Origin: Actinomadura sp. KC345
GTDB lineage: Bacteria > Actinomycetota > Actinomycetes > Streptosporangiales > Streptosporangiaceae
Length of the DNA stretch: 64,000 bases
Reading direction: 5' to 3'
Assembly: GCF_004348515.1 (NCBI RefSeq)
Contig: NZ_SMKH01000004.1
Location: 1 to 64,000 of the forward strand
The stretch's first letter is position 1; every line of letters starts with the position of its first letter. Shown here piece after piece: positions 25,872 through 34,909 of this stretch. A program made the position numbers and the translations under genes. The notes beneath the pieces were generated by a model, which was given only the letters and a program-made list of their open reading frames with translations, searched no databases and had not been told where the DNA came from.

Positions 25872-26969
25872 TCAGCCGACGGCGGAGTCGCAGCTGGACG
25901 CGGCTTCGGTGATCCGGGTGTCGATGAGGTCGGCGGAGTCGAGCGGCTCCTCGTACTCCAGCTCGCCCCGCTTGAGGGAGAACGCCTGCAGGTCGTCCGC
26001 GAACTTCTCCGTTCCGTCCATCGAGAACTCGGGCTGGAAGACGAGGAGCGCCGATTCCTTGATCGTGGACTCGTCGACCTCCTCGGCCGCCGCGAGCAGC
26101 CGCACCGTCTCGGGGTCCTTGCGGTAGTCGCCGTCGAGGTACTTCGCGGTGACCTGGCTGAGCACCTGGGTGAACTTGACGGCGACCTCGGGCCGGTCGA
26201 GGAGCGTCCGGCCGGCCATGATGGCGGTGCCGGTCACGCCCGGTTCGTAGCCCGCGATCGGGACGAGGTCGGGGTTCTTGGCGGCCTCGACCTCCAGCGG
26301 AGCCGAGATCCAGGCGGCCGAGACCGCGCCGTTCGCGAGTCCGTTCAGGGCGTCGGGGCCGACCAGCGGCGACGAGAGCTTGACGTCGTTGATGCCCAGG
26401 CCCGTCTTCTTCAGCGCGTTGTCGAGGATCAGGCCGCTCACGCCGGTGCCGCCGGTGGGCGTGGCGACGTCGGCGCCCTTGAGCTTGGAGAGGTCGGGGG
26501 AGGTGGCGCTGCCGACGACGTCCTTGCGGGACCAGTAGCCGGGCACCGGGGTGCCGGCCGGGATCTTCTGCTGCTTGTCCATCGGCACGATCCAGCGGAC
26601 GTCGACCCCGTCCTTCAGCGTGTTGAAGTGGGCCGAGCTCAGCGAGGTCATCTGCGCGTCGAGCTGGCCGCGGGCGACCAGCGGCAGCGATTCGGCGCTC
26701 GGGATCTTCTCGATCTCGACGTCGATGCCGGCCTTGCCGAACGCCCCGGTCTCGATCCCGAGCAGGAGCGGCGCGAACACGGCCAGCGGGGAGCTCATGC
26801 CGATCTTGATCGTGCCCTTGGTGTCCGCGGTCGGGCAGATCTCCGACGCCGACTTCTTGTCCGACCCGGTGTCGCCGCTCTGGGGGTTGGCGCAGGCGGT
26901 CAGGGTCCCCGACAGCACCAGCAGTGCGGACGCGGCGGCGGTCGCCGTACGGGCGGGAAGTCGCGACAT
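25872..26969 (-). CDS. ABC transporter substrate-binding lipoprotein (NitT/TauT/SsuA type)
   Basis: 365 residues from the ATG at 26969. A lipoprotein signal ends at LTAC with Cys26. The mature protein follows the SsuA/NMT1 pattern: IKIGMSSPLAVFAPLLLGIETGAFGKAGIDVEIEK, then QMTSLSSAHFN and NALKKTGLGINDVKL. Such proteins deliver small anionic organics (sulfonates, aromatic or aliphatic acids) to a two-component permease. The matching permease and ATPase are 15 kb away at 41.6-43.3 kb, behind an almost identical promoter-operator, so the three probably form one importer. Confidence 0.9.
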   Translation of the reverse strand: MSRLPARTATAAASALLVLSGTLTACANPQSGDTGSDKKSASEICPTADTKGTIKIGMSSPLAVFAPLLLGIETGAFGKAGIDVEIEKIPSAESLPLVARGQLDAQMTSLSSAHFNTLKDGVDVRWIVPMDKQQKIPAGTPVPGYWSRKDVVGSATSPDLSKLKGADVATPTGGTGVSGLILDNALKKTGLGINDVKLSSPLVGPDALNGLANGAVSAAWISAPLEVEAAKNPDLVPIAGYEPGVTGTAIMAGRTLLDRPEVAVKFTQVLSQVTAKYLDGDYRKDPETVRLLAAAEEVDESTIKESALLVFQPEFSMDGTEKFADDLQAFSLKRGELEYEEPLDSADLIDTRITEAASSCDSAVG

Positions 26970-27005
26970 CGTGGCACATCTCCTTGTTCCATCGTTCATT
27001 TCTTC

Positions 27006-27062
27006 CAATGGAATTTTATTCCACTGTATGCAATCCTGTGACCACGATCACTGGTCTGTCAA
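27006..27062. promoter_or_regulatory. Promoter-operator A upstream of the binding-protein gene
   Basis: TGGAAT-TTT-ATTCCA (27009-27023) is a perfect inverted repeat extended outward by CA/TG. A minus-strand -35 TTGACA lies at 27062-27057 with CAGGAT as a plausible -10, so the palindrome sits just downstream of the -10, a repressor position. The same layout occurs at 43399-43455. The form is that of IclR-family operators. Confidence 0.6.
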
Positions 27063-27109
27063 GACCTGCGCCGACGTTCGGCCCGCATTCGCCCAGGAGG
27101 AGATCACTT

Positions 27110-27925
27110 GTGAGCGACGCCCACGACACCACGCCCCCGCCCGCGGCGGCCGACGCGCACGAGGCACCCGGGGTGCTCGTCGAGGACCGGGAGGGCGTGC
27201 TGGTCATCACGCTCGACCGGCCGCACGCGAAGAACGCCATGACCCAGGCCATGGCGCGGCTCATCGCCGCCGCGCTCGACCGGCTCGACGACGAACCGGA
27301 CCTGCGCCTCGCCGTGATCACCGGCAGCGGAGGCAGCTTCTGCGCGGGCATGGACCTCAAGGGCTTCCTGCGCGGCGAGCGGCCGAGCGTCCCGGGACGC
27401 GGCTTCGGCGGCGTGACGGAGGCACCGCCCCGCAAGCCGCTCATCGCCGCGGTGGAGGGGTGGGCGCTGGCCGGCGGCTTCGAGCTCGTGCTCGCCTGCG
27501 ACCTGGTCGTGGCGGCGTCGACGGCGCGGTTCGGCATCCCCGAGGTGAAGCGCGGCCTGGTCGCCGCGGCCGGCGGCCTGCACCGCCTGCCGGACCGGCT
27601 GCCCGAGGTCGTCGCCATGGAGCTGGCGCTGACCGGCGACCCGGTGGGCGCCGAGCGGTTGCACGCCCTCGGCCTGGTCAGCACGCTGACGGACGAGGGA
27701 GGAGCGCTCGACGCCGCGCTCGGCCTCGCCCGGACGATCGCCGCCAACGGGCCGCTGGCGGTCGCCGCGAGCAAGCGGATCATCGTCGAGTCCCGCGCGT
27801 GGCCCCGCGAGGAGCGGTTCGCCCGCCAGCGTCCGTACGTCGACGAGGTGTTCGCCTCGGACGACGCGCAGGAGGGCGCCCGCGCCTTCACCGAGAAGCG
27901 GCCGGCCGACTGGACCGGCCGCTGA
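27110..27925 (+). CDS. Enoyl-CoA hydratase (crotonase family)
   Basis: 271 residues; the GTG at 27110 follows AGGAGGAG (27095-27102). The fold's oxyanion-hole stretch (SFCAGMDL) and AVEGWALAGGFELVLACDLVVA are present, and both catalytic glutamates are kept: in GGFEL and in RFGIPEVKRG. It would hydrate a 2-enoyl-CoA in the cytosol. It diverges from the importer lipoprotein gene over promoter-operator A and is followed 16 bases later by a LysR gene in the same direction. Confidence 0.9.
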   Translation: MSDAHDTTPPPAAADAHEAPGVLVEDREGVLVITLDRPHAKNAMTQAMARLIAAALDRLDDEPDLRLAVITGSGGSFCAGMDLKGFLRGERPSVPGRGFGGVTEAPPRKPLIAAVEGWALAGGFELVLACDLVVAASTARFGIPEVKRGLVAAAGGLHRLPDRLPEVVAMELALTGDPVGAERLHALGLVSTLTDEGGALDAALGLARTIAANGPLAVAASKRIIVESRAWPREERFARQRPYVDEVFASDDAQEGARAFTEKRPADWTGR

Positions 27926-27941
27926 GCGCTAGGCTGCCGCC

Positions 27942-28826
27942 GTGGAGCTCCACCAGCTGCGGGCGTTCCTGAGCGTCCGCGACACCGGCAGCGCGACGGC
28001 CGCCGCGGCGCGGCTCGGCGTCCGGCAGTCGACGGTGTCGGCCGCGGTCCGCGCCCTGGAGCAGGAGCTCGCGGCACAGCTGTTCCACCGCGTCGGCCGC
28101 GGGATGTCGCCGACGCCCGCCGGGCACGCCCTGGTCGGGCCGGCGCGCCGGATCCTGCGCGACTGCGAGCAGGCCGGGGAGACCCTGGCCGCACGCGGCA
28201 GGGGCGGCCGGCTGGAGCTCGCGGCGCTGTCGACCGTGGTCAGCGGCCCGTTCTCCTCGCTCGTCTCGGCGTGGCTCGGCACCGCGCCGGGACGCGCGAT
28301 CCGGGTGCGCGACCTCGACCGCGAGGACGCGGTGGCCGAGGTCCTGACCGGCGGCACCGTGGAGATCGTCTGCACCCGGCTGCCCGTGTCCCCGCCGGTG
28401 GACGACGCGCTGACCGTGCTGCCCATCGGCTCGTGGGGGTGGCAGGTCGCCTTCCCCCCGCGGGCCGGGGACGTCCCGGACGAGCGGGTCACGATGCGGG
28501 AGCTGTCCGCCGTGCCGACCGTGCTCGTCGCGGCGGGCCGCAACTCGGCCCTGGAGCGCGCCACGGCCCGGACCCCCCTGTCGGCCGCCGTGGTCGCCGA
28601 CCAGCGCGAGGCCCGGACCTCGCTGATGCTGGCCGGGGTGGGCGCCACGATCGTCGGCCCTCGGCTCGCCGCGGACGCGGCGGCCGCCGGCGCGCACGTG
28701 CGGCCGCTGGAGCCGCCGTTCACCCAGTCGGTCGGGCTGGTCTTCGACCCGGTCCGCCTCTCACCGGTCGCGCGGGGGTTCGTCGCGGCCGCGGGCGAGC
28801 TCGACGAGGGCGGCGCCGGCCGGTGA
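27942..28826 (+). CDS. LysR family transcriptional regulator (A-type, copy 1)
   Basis: 294 residues from a GTG. An N-terminal helix-turn-helix (residues 1-60; GSATAAAARLGVRQSTVSAAVRALE) precedes the effector domain. A close paralogue lies at 46408-47403 with the same beginning (ELxQLR) and the same GPARRILR stretch. It is probably cotranscribed with the crotonase gene before it. Its 3' end overlaps the opposing LysR gene by 66 bases on the other strand. Confidence 0.9.
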   Translation: MELHQLRAFLSVRDTGSATAAAARLGVRQSTVSAAVRALEQELAAQLFHRVGRGMSPTPAGHALVGPARRILRDCEQAGETLAARGRGGRLELAALSTVVSGPFSSLVSAWLGTAPGRAIRVRDLDREDAVAEVLTGGTVEIVCTRLPVSPPVDDALTVLPIGSWGWQVAFPPRAGDVPDERVTMRELSAVPTVLVAAGRNSALERATARTPLSAAVVADQREARTSLMLAGVGATIVGPRLAADAAAAGAHVRPLEPPFTQSVGLVFDPVRLSPVARGFVAAAGELDEGGAGR

Positions 28827-29645
28827 CAGCGCCTGCTCGCGCCAGATCAGGGAGACGTCCCGCCACAGCGGCGGGTCCAGGGAGCGGAGTGCCGCCCAGG
28901 GCATGACGGCGTTCGCCGTGTCCCGGCCGACGAACGTCGCGACCGTTCCGTCCCTGACCAGTTCCCACAGCATCGCCCGGTGGGCGCACCGGGCCCGGAC
29001 GCGGCCCGCCATCGACGCCGCGGCCGCCGCGGCGGCGCTCGCGGAGTCGAGGTCGGCGGGAACCACGCCGAGGTCGAGGCCCGCGACGCGCGCCCGCGCG
29101 ACCGGGTCCGGCAGTCCCGCGGCGAACCCGGGGCTCGCCGCCAGCACGATCTCCTCGGCGCCGAGGTCGCACCGGCCCCATCCCGCGTCCGGGGGCGGGA
29201 CGTCGGCCACGCCCAGCTCGGCCTCGCCCGAGCGCACCCGGTCGAAAATCCCGGCCGCGGTGCTCGCGTCCCGGACGTGGACTTCGAGGCCGGGATGCCG
29301 CCCGCGCAGCGCCGCGACGAGCGGGGTCAGCGGATGCACCGCGAGCGTGGTCGACGTCGCGACGACCAGCCGCCCGACCTCCAGGTCGCTGACCTGCCGG
29401 ACCCGTTCCCGGGCGCCGTCGGCCTCGGCGATCACCTGGCGCGCCAGGGAGACCAGCCGCGCGCCGTCGGCCGTGGGGACGGCGCGCCGCCCGGACCGGT
29501 CGAAGAGCCGCACGCCCAGCTCGTCCTCAAGCTGCCGCATCGCCAGGGAGAGGGACGGCTGGCTCACGAAGAGTGCCCGCGCGGCCTGGGTCATACCGCC
29601 CTCGTCGACGACCGCGACGAAGTAGCGCAGCGTCCGGAGGTCCAT
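28761..29645 (-). CDS. LysR family transcriptional regulator (B-type, copy 1)
   Basis: 294 residues from ATG. The helix-turn-helix region (GGMTQAARALFVSQPSLSLAMRQLE) and effector domain are complete. It diverges from the crotonase/ligase/dehydrogenase operon starting at 29789, the usual place for a LysR activator of that operon. The intergenic gap shares ATAGG-N27-GGTCTTTG with the gap upstream of the paralogous LysR at 48160. It converges on, and overlaps, the A-type LysR gene. Confidence 0.9.
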   Translation of the reverse strand: MDLRTLRYFVAVVDEGGMTQAARALFVSQPSLSLAMRQLEDELGVRLFDRSGRRAVPTADGARLVSLARQVIAEADGARERVRQVSDLEVGRLVVATSTTLAVHPLTPLVAALRGRHPGLEVHVRDASTAAGIFDRVRSGEAELGVADVPPPDAGWGRCDLGAEEIVLAASPGFAAGLPDPVARARVAGLDLGVVPADLDSASAAAAAAASMAGRVRARCAHRAMLWELVRDGTVATFVGRDTANAVMPWAALRSLDPPLWRDVSLIWREQALSPAGAALVELARGRDEPPRDR

Positions 29646-29666
29646 GGGCGCTCACCCTAGCCGGAC

Positions 29667-29706
29667 ATAGGAGACACCGATGGGACCTGCGAACAAGAGG
29701 TCTTTG
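29667..29706. promoter_or_regulatory. Conserved ATAGG-N27-GGTCTTTG element, copy 1
   Basis: ATAGG (29667-29671) and GGTCTTTG (29699-29706) lie in the divergent gap between the B-type LysR gene and the 29789 operon. The same two boxes with exactly the same 27-base spacing lie at 48206-48245, while the spacer sequence differs. Shared LysR binding or a conserved promoter would explain this. Confidence 0.45.
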
Positions 29707-29788
29707 CGCATATGCCTCCCGCCCGGCGAAGGTGGGAAGCCGAGACATCCCGTACCGCGCACGCGACTCGCAGAACAGCGGAGCATCC

Positions 29789-30595
29789 ATGACCGAACGT
29801 CACGTCACCGTCGAGCGGAGGGGCCGCGTCGGCCTGGCCTTCCTGGACCGCCCGGACCGCCGCAACTCCTACACCCCGCTGATGGCCCTCCAGCTCCAGG
29901 AGGCGCTGGTCGCCTTCGACGCCGACCCGGAGGTGTCGGTGATCGTGGTGAGCGGGCGCGGCGGGCACTTCGGCGTCGGCGCGGACCTCGACATGAACTG
30001 GCGCGACGAGAACACCCACGGCGTCGAGACCCTGACCGAGCCGGAGAAGGCGCCGTGGAACCTGAGCACGCCGATCATCGCGGCAATCAACGGCGACGCG
30101 ATCGGCGTGAGCCTCACCTGGGCGATGCAGGCCGACATCCGCGTCGTGGCCGACTCGGCCCGCCTGGCCTTCTCCTTCAACCGCGTCGGCATCATGCCCG
30201 ACCGCGGCTCGACCTGGCTCCTTCCCCGGCTGGCGGGGTTCGGCGTCGCGATGGACCTGCTGCTGACCGGCCGCACGATCGACGGCGCCGAGTTCGAGCG
30301 GCGCGGCCTGGCGACCCACCTCGCCGCGCCGGAGGACGTCCTCGACGTCGCCGTCGGCCTCGCGGCCGACATGGCCGAGCGCTGCGCGCCGGTGTCGATG
30401 ACGGCGACCAAGCGGCTCATGTACGAGTTCCTGGAGTCGACCGACCGGGTCGCGGCGTACAACCGCGAGCGCCGCACCCTGACCTGGATCCGCACCTGCG
30501 GCGAGACCCTGCGGGGCATCGCGGCCTTCAAGCAGAAGCGCGCGCCCGAGTGGGGCACCACCAAGCACACCCGCGTCCCGGCGGAGCTCCGATGA
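29789..30595 (+). CDS. Enoyl-CoA hydratase/isomerase family protein (PaaG-like active site)
   Basis: 268 residues from ATG. The oxyanion-hole region (GHFGVGADLD) is present. The first catalytic Glu position reads GVSLTWAM and the second FNRVGIMPDRGSTWLLPR, so both classical hydratase glutamates are missing, while an Asp is present in the MPD position used by PaaG-type isomerases. It therefore probably isomerises a double bond, or does another CoA-thioester reaction, and does not add water. It starts a four-gene operon in which every junction overlaps by ATGA. Confidence 0.87.
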   Translation: MTERHVTVERRGRVGLAFLDRPDRRNSYTPLMALQLQEALVAFDADPEVSVIVVSGRGGHFGVGADLDMNWRDENTHGVETLTEPEKAPWNLSTPIIAAINGDAIGVSLTWAMQADIRVVADSARLAFSFNRVGIMPDRGSTWLLPRLAGFGVAMDLLLTGRTIDGAEFERRGLATHLAAPEDVLDVAVGLAADMAERCAPVSMTATKRLMYEFLESTDRVAAYNRERRTLTWIRTCGETLRGIAAFKQKRAPEWGTTKHTRVPAELR

Positions 30596-32574
30596 GCGCG
30601 GACGCGCCGGGCCGGCCCGGCCCGGCGGTCCCCGACCTGCGCCCCCTGCTCTCCCCCGCCACCGTCGCCGTGATCGGCGGCACCTCGCGGGAGTCGGGTC
30701 TCGGCGCCCGCACCCTGCGGCACCTGCGCGACGCGCGGTTCGGGGGCGAGGTGCTGACGCCCGGCCCGCGGGACGGCCTCGACCGGGACGTGGACGTCGC
30801 GCTGCTCTGCGTGCCGGCCGCGGCGGCACAGGAGGTGCTCGACCGGATCGACGGGCGCGCCGCGTTCGCGGTCGTGTTCGCCTCCGGCTTCGAGGAGACC
30901 GGCGGCGGCTCGCTGACCACCATCCGGGGCACCGTCGTCCTGGGCCCGAACACCGTCGGGCTCTACCACGCGCCCGACCGCGCGCTGCTGACCTTCGCCC
31001 AGGCCTTCGACAGCCTCGTCGACTGCCGGCACGGGAGCGGCGCGTTCCTCGTGTCCCAGAGCGGCGCGTTCGGCGCCCGCGTCGTCACGGCGGCCGCCCG
31101 GTACGGCCTCCACCTCGACGGCTTCATCGGCAGCGGCAACGAGGTCCACCTGGACGCCTGCACCCTGGCCCGGGGCGTCCTCGACGCGGCCGAGCCCCGC
31201 GTCCTCATGCTGTACCTGGAGGGGGTCCGCGACGCCGGCGCGCTGCAGGCGCTGCTGGCCGACGCGGAGCGCCGCGGCGTGCCGGTCGTGTGCCTGCTCG
31301 GCGGCCTCTCCGAGGCCGGCTCCACCGCGGCCGCCTCCCACACCGCGGCGGTGAGCGCGGACGCCGCGGTGACCCGCGAGCTGTTCGAGGCGTACGGTGC
31401 CGCGCTCGCCGGCTCCGACCGCGAGCTCGTGCTCGCCGGGCTCGGCCTCTCCCTGATGGGCCGCGCGGCCGGGCGGCGTGCCGGCATCGTGACGGGCTCC
31501 GGCGGAGCCGGCGTCGTCGCCGCCGACCTGCTCAGCGGCGCCGGCCTCGAGGTCCCGGTCCTCAGCGCCGGCCTCCGGGAGCGCCTGATGGCACACCTGC
31601 CGGACATCGCCTCCCCGCGCAACCCCGTCGACGTGACCGCGCAGACGATCGGCGACGACGCGACGCTCGGGAAGGTCTGCACGACGCTGCGCGAGAGCGG
31701 CGAGGTCGATCTCGTCGTCGTGATCGGCCGCGAGGACCAGGCCGCCGCCGCGGGCGCGCACGCCGGCGCCGTGCCGCCCACGGCCGTGGCCGTGCTCGAC
31801 CGGGAACCGGCCGACGTCAGACCGCGCATCGAGGGCGGCGAGGTCGTCCTCCCCGACCTCGACTCGGCGTGCCGGGTCCTCGCGTCCTGCGCGCCGCCGA
31901 GGTGGAGCGGGACCGCCGGGCCGCGGCCGGTCGCCGCCGACCCCGGCCGCGCGGGCTCCCCCGGCTCCCTGGGCTCCGACCCGACCGCGTCCGAGAGCCT
32001 CCGGCTCGTCGCCGGCGCCGGTGTGGCGGTGGCCGGCTGGGGCGCCGCGGCCACGGCCGCCGAGGTGACGGCGCTCGGCGACGATCTCGGCTGGCCGGTC
32101 GTCCTCAAGTCCGACGTCGCGGCCGGCGTCCACAAGGCACGCGCCGGCGGGGTCCGGCTCGACGTCACCGCGGCCAATGCTCCCGAGGCCGCCGCCGAGC
32201 TCCTCGCAAGCGGTGTCCCGCTCATCGTGGCGCGCCAGCTCCGCACGTCGATGGAGCTGTTCGCCGGCGTCCGGCGCGATCCCCAGTGGGGGCTGGTCGT
32301 GTCGGCGGGCCTCGGCGGCGCCCACGTCGAGCTGCTGGACCGTACGGTCGCCATGCCGGCGGCCCTCGGAGCCGAGCACTTCGCCCGCAGGCTCGCGGCC
32401 GAGCTGTTCGGCCGCGTGCCGGGACGGTACGGCGGACTGGCGGCGGGGCTGGCCGAGGCGGCGTTCGCCCTCGCCGGCCTCGCCGGCCGCACCGGTGCCG
32501 CGCTCGTCGAGTGCAACCCGCTCGGGGTGGTCGACGGCCGGATCGTCGCCCTGGACGCCAGGGTCGTGCGATGA
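30592..32574 (+). CDS. NDP-forming acyl-CoA synthetase (acetate-CoA ligase family, fused subunits)
   Basis: 660 residues. The N-terminal part (about 1-450) has CoA-binding and ligase domains with the phospho-His in ASHTAAVSAD (about residue 248); the C-terminal part (about 470-660) is an ATP-grasp domain (WPVVLKSDVAAGVHKARAGGV, VECNPLGVVDGR). These enzymes make acyl-CoA from an acid with ATP giving ADP and phosphate, or run in reverse to gain ATP. The clients here are probably the substrates of the neighbouring dehydrogenases. It overlaps genes on both sides by four bases. Confidence 0.87.
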   Translation: MSADAPGRPGPAVPDLRPLLSPATVAVIGGTSRESGLGARTLRHLRDARFGGEVLTPGPRDGLDRDVDVALLCVPAAAAQEVLDRIDGRAAFAVVFASGFEETGGGSLTTIRGTVVLGPNTVGLYHAPDRALLTFAQAFDSLVDCRHGSGAFLVSQSGAFGARVVTAAARYGLHLDGFIGSGNEVHLDACTLARGVLDAAEPRVLMLYLEGVRDAGALQALLADAERRGVPVVCLLGGLSEAGSTAAASHTAAVSADAAVTRELFEAYGAALAGSDRELVLAGLGLSLMGRAAGRRAGIVTGSGGAGVVAADLLSGAGLEVPVLSAGLRERLMAHLPDIASPRNPVDVTAQTIGDDATLGKVCTTLRESGEVDLVVVIGREDQAAAAGAHAGAVPPTAVAVLDREPADVRPRIEGGEVVLPDLDSACRVLASCAPPRWSGTAGPRPVAADPGRAGSPGSLGSDPTASESLRLVAGAGVAVAGWGAAATAAEVTALGDDLGWPVVLKSDVAAGVHKARAGGVRLDVTAANAPEAAAELLASGVPLIVARQLRTSMELFAGVRRDPQWGLVVSAGLGGAHVELLDRTVAMPAALGAEHFARRLAAELFGRVPGRYGGLAAGLAEAAFALAGLAGRTGAALVECNPLGVVDGRIVALDARVVR

Positions 32575-33800
32575 GCGCCGCGGCGCGGCTCGAGGAGCTG
32601 CTGCGGCGGGTGCTGCCCGCGCGCTGGAGCGAGCTGGTCGACGGCGGCGACCGCGAGGGGCTGGCCGACTACCTCGCCGGGCTCGACGCCGGCCTGACCG
32701 CCGATCTCGTCCGCACCCTCGCGGCCGACGGCTGGCTCGTCCCGGAGTGGCCGGCCCGCCTGGGCGGACGCGCGCTGCCCGCGGACGAGGCGGTCGACGT
32801 CCGCCGGACCCTCGCCCGCTGGCGGGTGGGGACGGTGGACAGCGCCATCGGCACGGGCTGGGTCGGACCCGCGATCCTCAGGTTCGCCGACGACGGCGTC
32901 GCCGCCGAGCTGCTCCCCCCGATCGCCCGCAACGAGGTGCTCTGGTGCCAGCTCTTCAGCGAGCCGGAGGCCGGTTCCGACCTGGCCTCGGTCCGGACCC
33001 GCGCCCGCCGCGACGGCGACGGGTGGCGCCTCACGGGCCGCAAGACGTGGACCAGCCGCGCCGACCGGGCCGGCTGGGGCCTCGCGGTCGCCCGCACCGA
33101 CATCGACGTGCCCAAGCACGCCGGGCTGACCTGCTTCCTCGTGGACCTCTCCACGCCAGGCGTCCAGGTCCGGCCGATCCTCCAGATGACCGGCGACGCG
33201 GAGTTCTTCGAGGTCACCCTCGACGACGTCGTGGTGCCCGACCGGTACCGCCTGGGCGGACCCGGCCAGGGCTGGGAGATCGTGCGCGCGGTGCTCCAGC
33301 TGGAGCGCGTGGCCGGTTCGGGGGCGGGCGCCGCCACCCCCGGCTCCGTCGTCGGCCGCACCGTCGACGAACTCGTCGCCGAACGCCTGCCGGGAGCCGA
33401 CCCGGTGCAGGCCGACGCGGTCGTGCGCCTGTACGTCGAGTCCCAGGCGATCGCGCTGAACAACCGGCGCAACGCCCTCCACCGTTCGGAGGGGCTGCCT
33501 CCGGTGGCGAACGGCACGCCGTACAACAAGGTCCTGCAGGCCGAGCACACCAAGCGCCTCCAGCGCGGCATCCTCGGCGGCTCCGGCCTCGGCGCGGTGG
33601 CCCACGCCCCCGGCGACCGCGCCCGCTCGTACGACGCCTGGGCCTTCCTGCGCGTGCAGCCGAAGACCATCGCCGGCGGCACCTCGGAGGTGCTCCGCGA
33701 CCAGATCGCCGAGCGCGCCCTCGGCATGCCGCGCGGAGCGGACCCGAGCAGGACCGTCTCCTGGCGCGAGTTCACCGGCTCCCAGGGAGGGAACGCATGA
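32571..33800 (+). CDS. Acyl-CoA dehydrogenase, FadE29-like half of a probable heterodimer
   Basis: 409 residues. Family stretches: LFSEPEAGSDLASVRTRA (flavin and substrate contacts), GRKTWTSRADRAGWGLAVART, and the terminal IAGGTSEVLRDQIAERALG. The position usually holding the catalytic Glu reads AGGT, so the base must come from elsewhere or from the partner. It is directly coupled to a second, divergent dehydrogenase (33797), a pairing seen in the alpha2-beta2 dehydrogenases of actinomycete steroid side-chain degradation. It probably desaturates a branched or ring-linked acyl-CoA. Confidence 0.88.
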   Translation: MSAAARLEELLRRVLPARWSELVDGGDREGLADYLAGLDAGLTADLVRTLAADGWLVPEWPARLGGRALPADEAVDVRRTLARWRVGTVDSAIGTGWVGPAILRFADDGVAAELLPPIARNEVLWCQLFSEPEAGSDLASVRTRARRDGDGWRLTGRKTWTSRADRAGWGLAVARTDIDVPKHAGLTCFLVDLSTPGVQVRPILQMTGDAEFFEVTLDDVVVPDRYRLGGPGQGWEIVRAVLQLERVAGSGAGAATPGSVVGRTVDELVAERLPGADPVQADAVVRLYVESQAIALNNRRNALHRSEGLPPVANGTPYNKVLQAEHTKRLQRGILGGSGLGAVAHAPGDRARSYDAWAFLRVQPKTIAGGTSEVLRDQIAERALGMPRGADPSRTVSWREFTGSQGGNA

Positions 33801-34849
33801 AACTGGCGTCCAGCGAGCAGAGGGACTTCGCCGAGAGCGTCGGCGCCCTGCTGCGCAAGCGGGACCCGCTGGAGCGGCTGCGCCGCGCGCCGGGGCCCCG
33901 GAGGTTCGACGCCGGGCTCTGGTCCGAGCTGGTGGCCAACGGGCTCCTCGAACCGGCCGGAGCGGGGGACGTGGTCACCGCGTGCCTGGTCGCCGAGGCC
34001 CTGGGCCGGGCCGCCGCTCCCCTGCCGTTCCTGAGCGCCTCGGTCGCGGACGCCCTCGTCGTCCCGGCCGGCGGCGAGGTCACCGGCCTGGCCACCTACG
34101 GGCTGACGGCCGAGGACGGCACCTGGTCCGCCCCCGCGCTCTCGATCCGCGACGGCCTGGTCCACGGCACCCTTCCGTTCGTGCCGGACGGGGACGTCGC
34201 CGACGTCGTCGTGGCGGCCGTGGAGGCGCCGGAAGGCCGCCGGCTCGCGCTGGTACGGACGAGCGACGCCACCGTCGAGCCGCTGGAGAGCCTCGACGCC
34301 ACCCAGCCGCTCGCCCGGGTGGTCTGCCGGGCCTGCCCCGCCACGCCGCTGCCGGCCTGCGGCGCCGAGCTGGCCTCGGTGATCGCGGAGGCGCGCCTGC
34401 TCGCGCTGGCCCTGCACGGCGCGACGCTGCTGGGACTGGCGACCTGGCTGCTCGACACCACCGTCGAGTACACCGCCCAGAGGGTCCAGTTCGGCATGCC
34501 GATCGCCGGCAGGCAGGCCGTCAAGCACCGGTGCGCGAGCATGCTGGTCCAGGTCGAGTCCATGCGTTCGATGGTGCTGGAGCTGGCGGACGCCCTGGAG
34601 ACCGGCGCCGGCGACCGCGCCCTCGTCGCCGCGACCACGATGGCCTGGACGACGGAGGCGGCCGAGGAGGTCGCCGGCGGGGCCCTCCACCTGCACGGCG
34701 GCATCGGCTTCACCTGGGAGCACGACCTGCACCACTACTTCAAGCGCTGCACCGTCGGCGCCCTGCTGCTGGGCACGGCCGCCCACCACCGTGCGCAGGT
34801 CGCGGCCGCACTCACCGGGGTGACTCCGCAATCCGATTCGACTGAGTAA
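33797..34849 (+). CDS. Acyl-CoA dehydrogenase, FadE28-like half of a probable heterodimer
   Basis: 350 residues, shorter than usual, with a poorly conserved N-terminal half. The C-terminal domain is clear: TVEYTAQRVQFGMPIAGRQ, VAGGALHLHGGIGFTWEHDLHHYFKR. The TWEHD Glu matches the base found in FadE28-type subunits. It overlaps the FadE29-like gene by four bases and is the last catabolic gene before the IclR regulator. Interpretation as a heterodimer partner rests on gene order and the complementary active sites. Confidence 0.85.
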   Translation: MKLASSEQRDFAESVGALLRKRDPLERLRRAPGPRRFDAGLWSELVANGLLEPAGAGDVVTACLVAEALGRAAAPLPFLSASVADALVVPAGGEVTGLATYGLTAEDGTWSAPALSIRDGLVHGTLPFVPDGDVADVVVAAVEAPEGRRLALVRTSDATVEPLESLDATQPLARVVCRACPATPLPACGAELASVIAEARLLALALHGATLLGLATWLLDTTVEYTAQRVQFGMPIAGRQAVKHRCASMLVQVESMRSMVLELADALETGAGDRALVAATTMAWTTEAAEEVAGGALHLHGGIGFTWEHDLHHYFKRCTVGALLLGTAAHHRAQVAAALTGVTPQSDSTE

Positions 34850-34909
34850 AACCTTGGTAGGCTCTTGGGGGACCGTCCCAGAGATCCAGGAGATTCAGGA
34901 GGCCGAGCG

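Noticed and set aside
29708-29715. GCATATGC palindrome near the 29789 operon
   Set aside because: Eight bases is too short to distinguish from chance, and it is not repeated in the paralogous gap.
30963-33605. An open frame of 880 codons on the minus strand opposite the acyl-CoA synthetase and dehydrogenase genes
   Set aside because: The sense genes have full motifs and coupled starts; the antisense product has no recognisable sequence.
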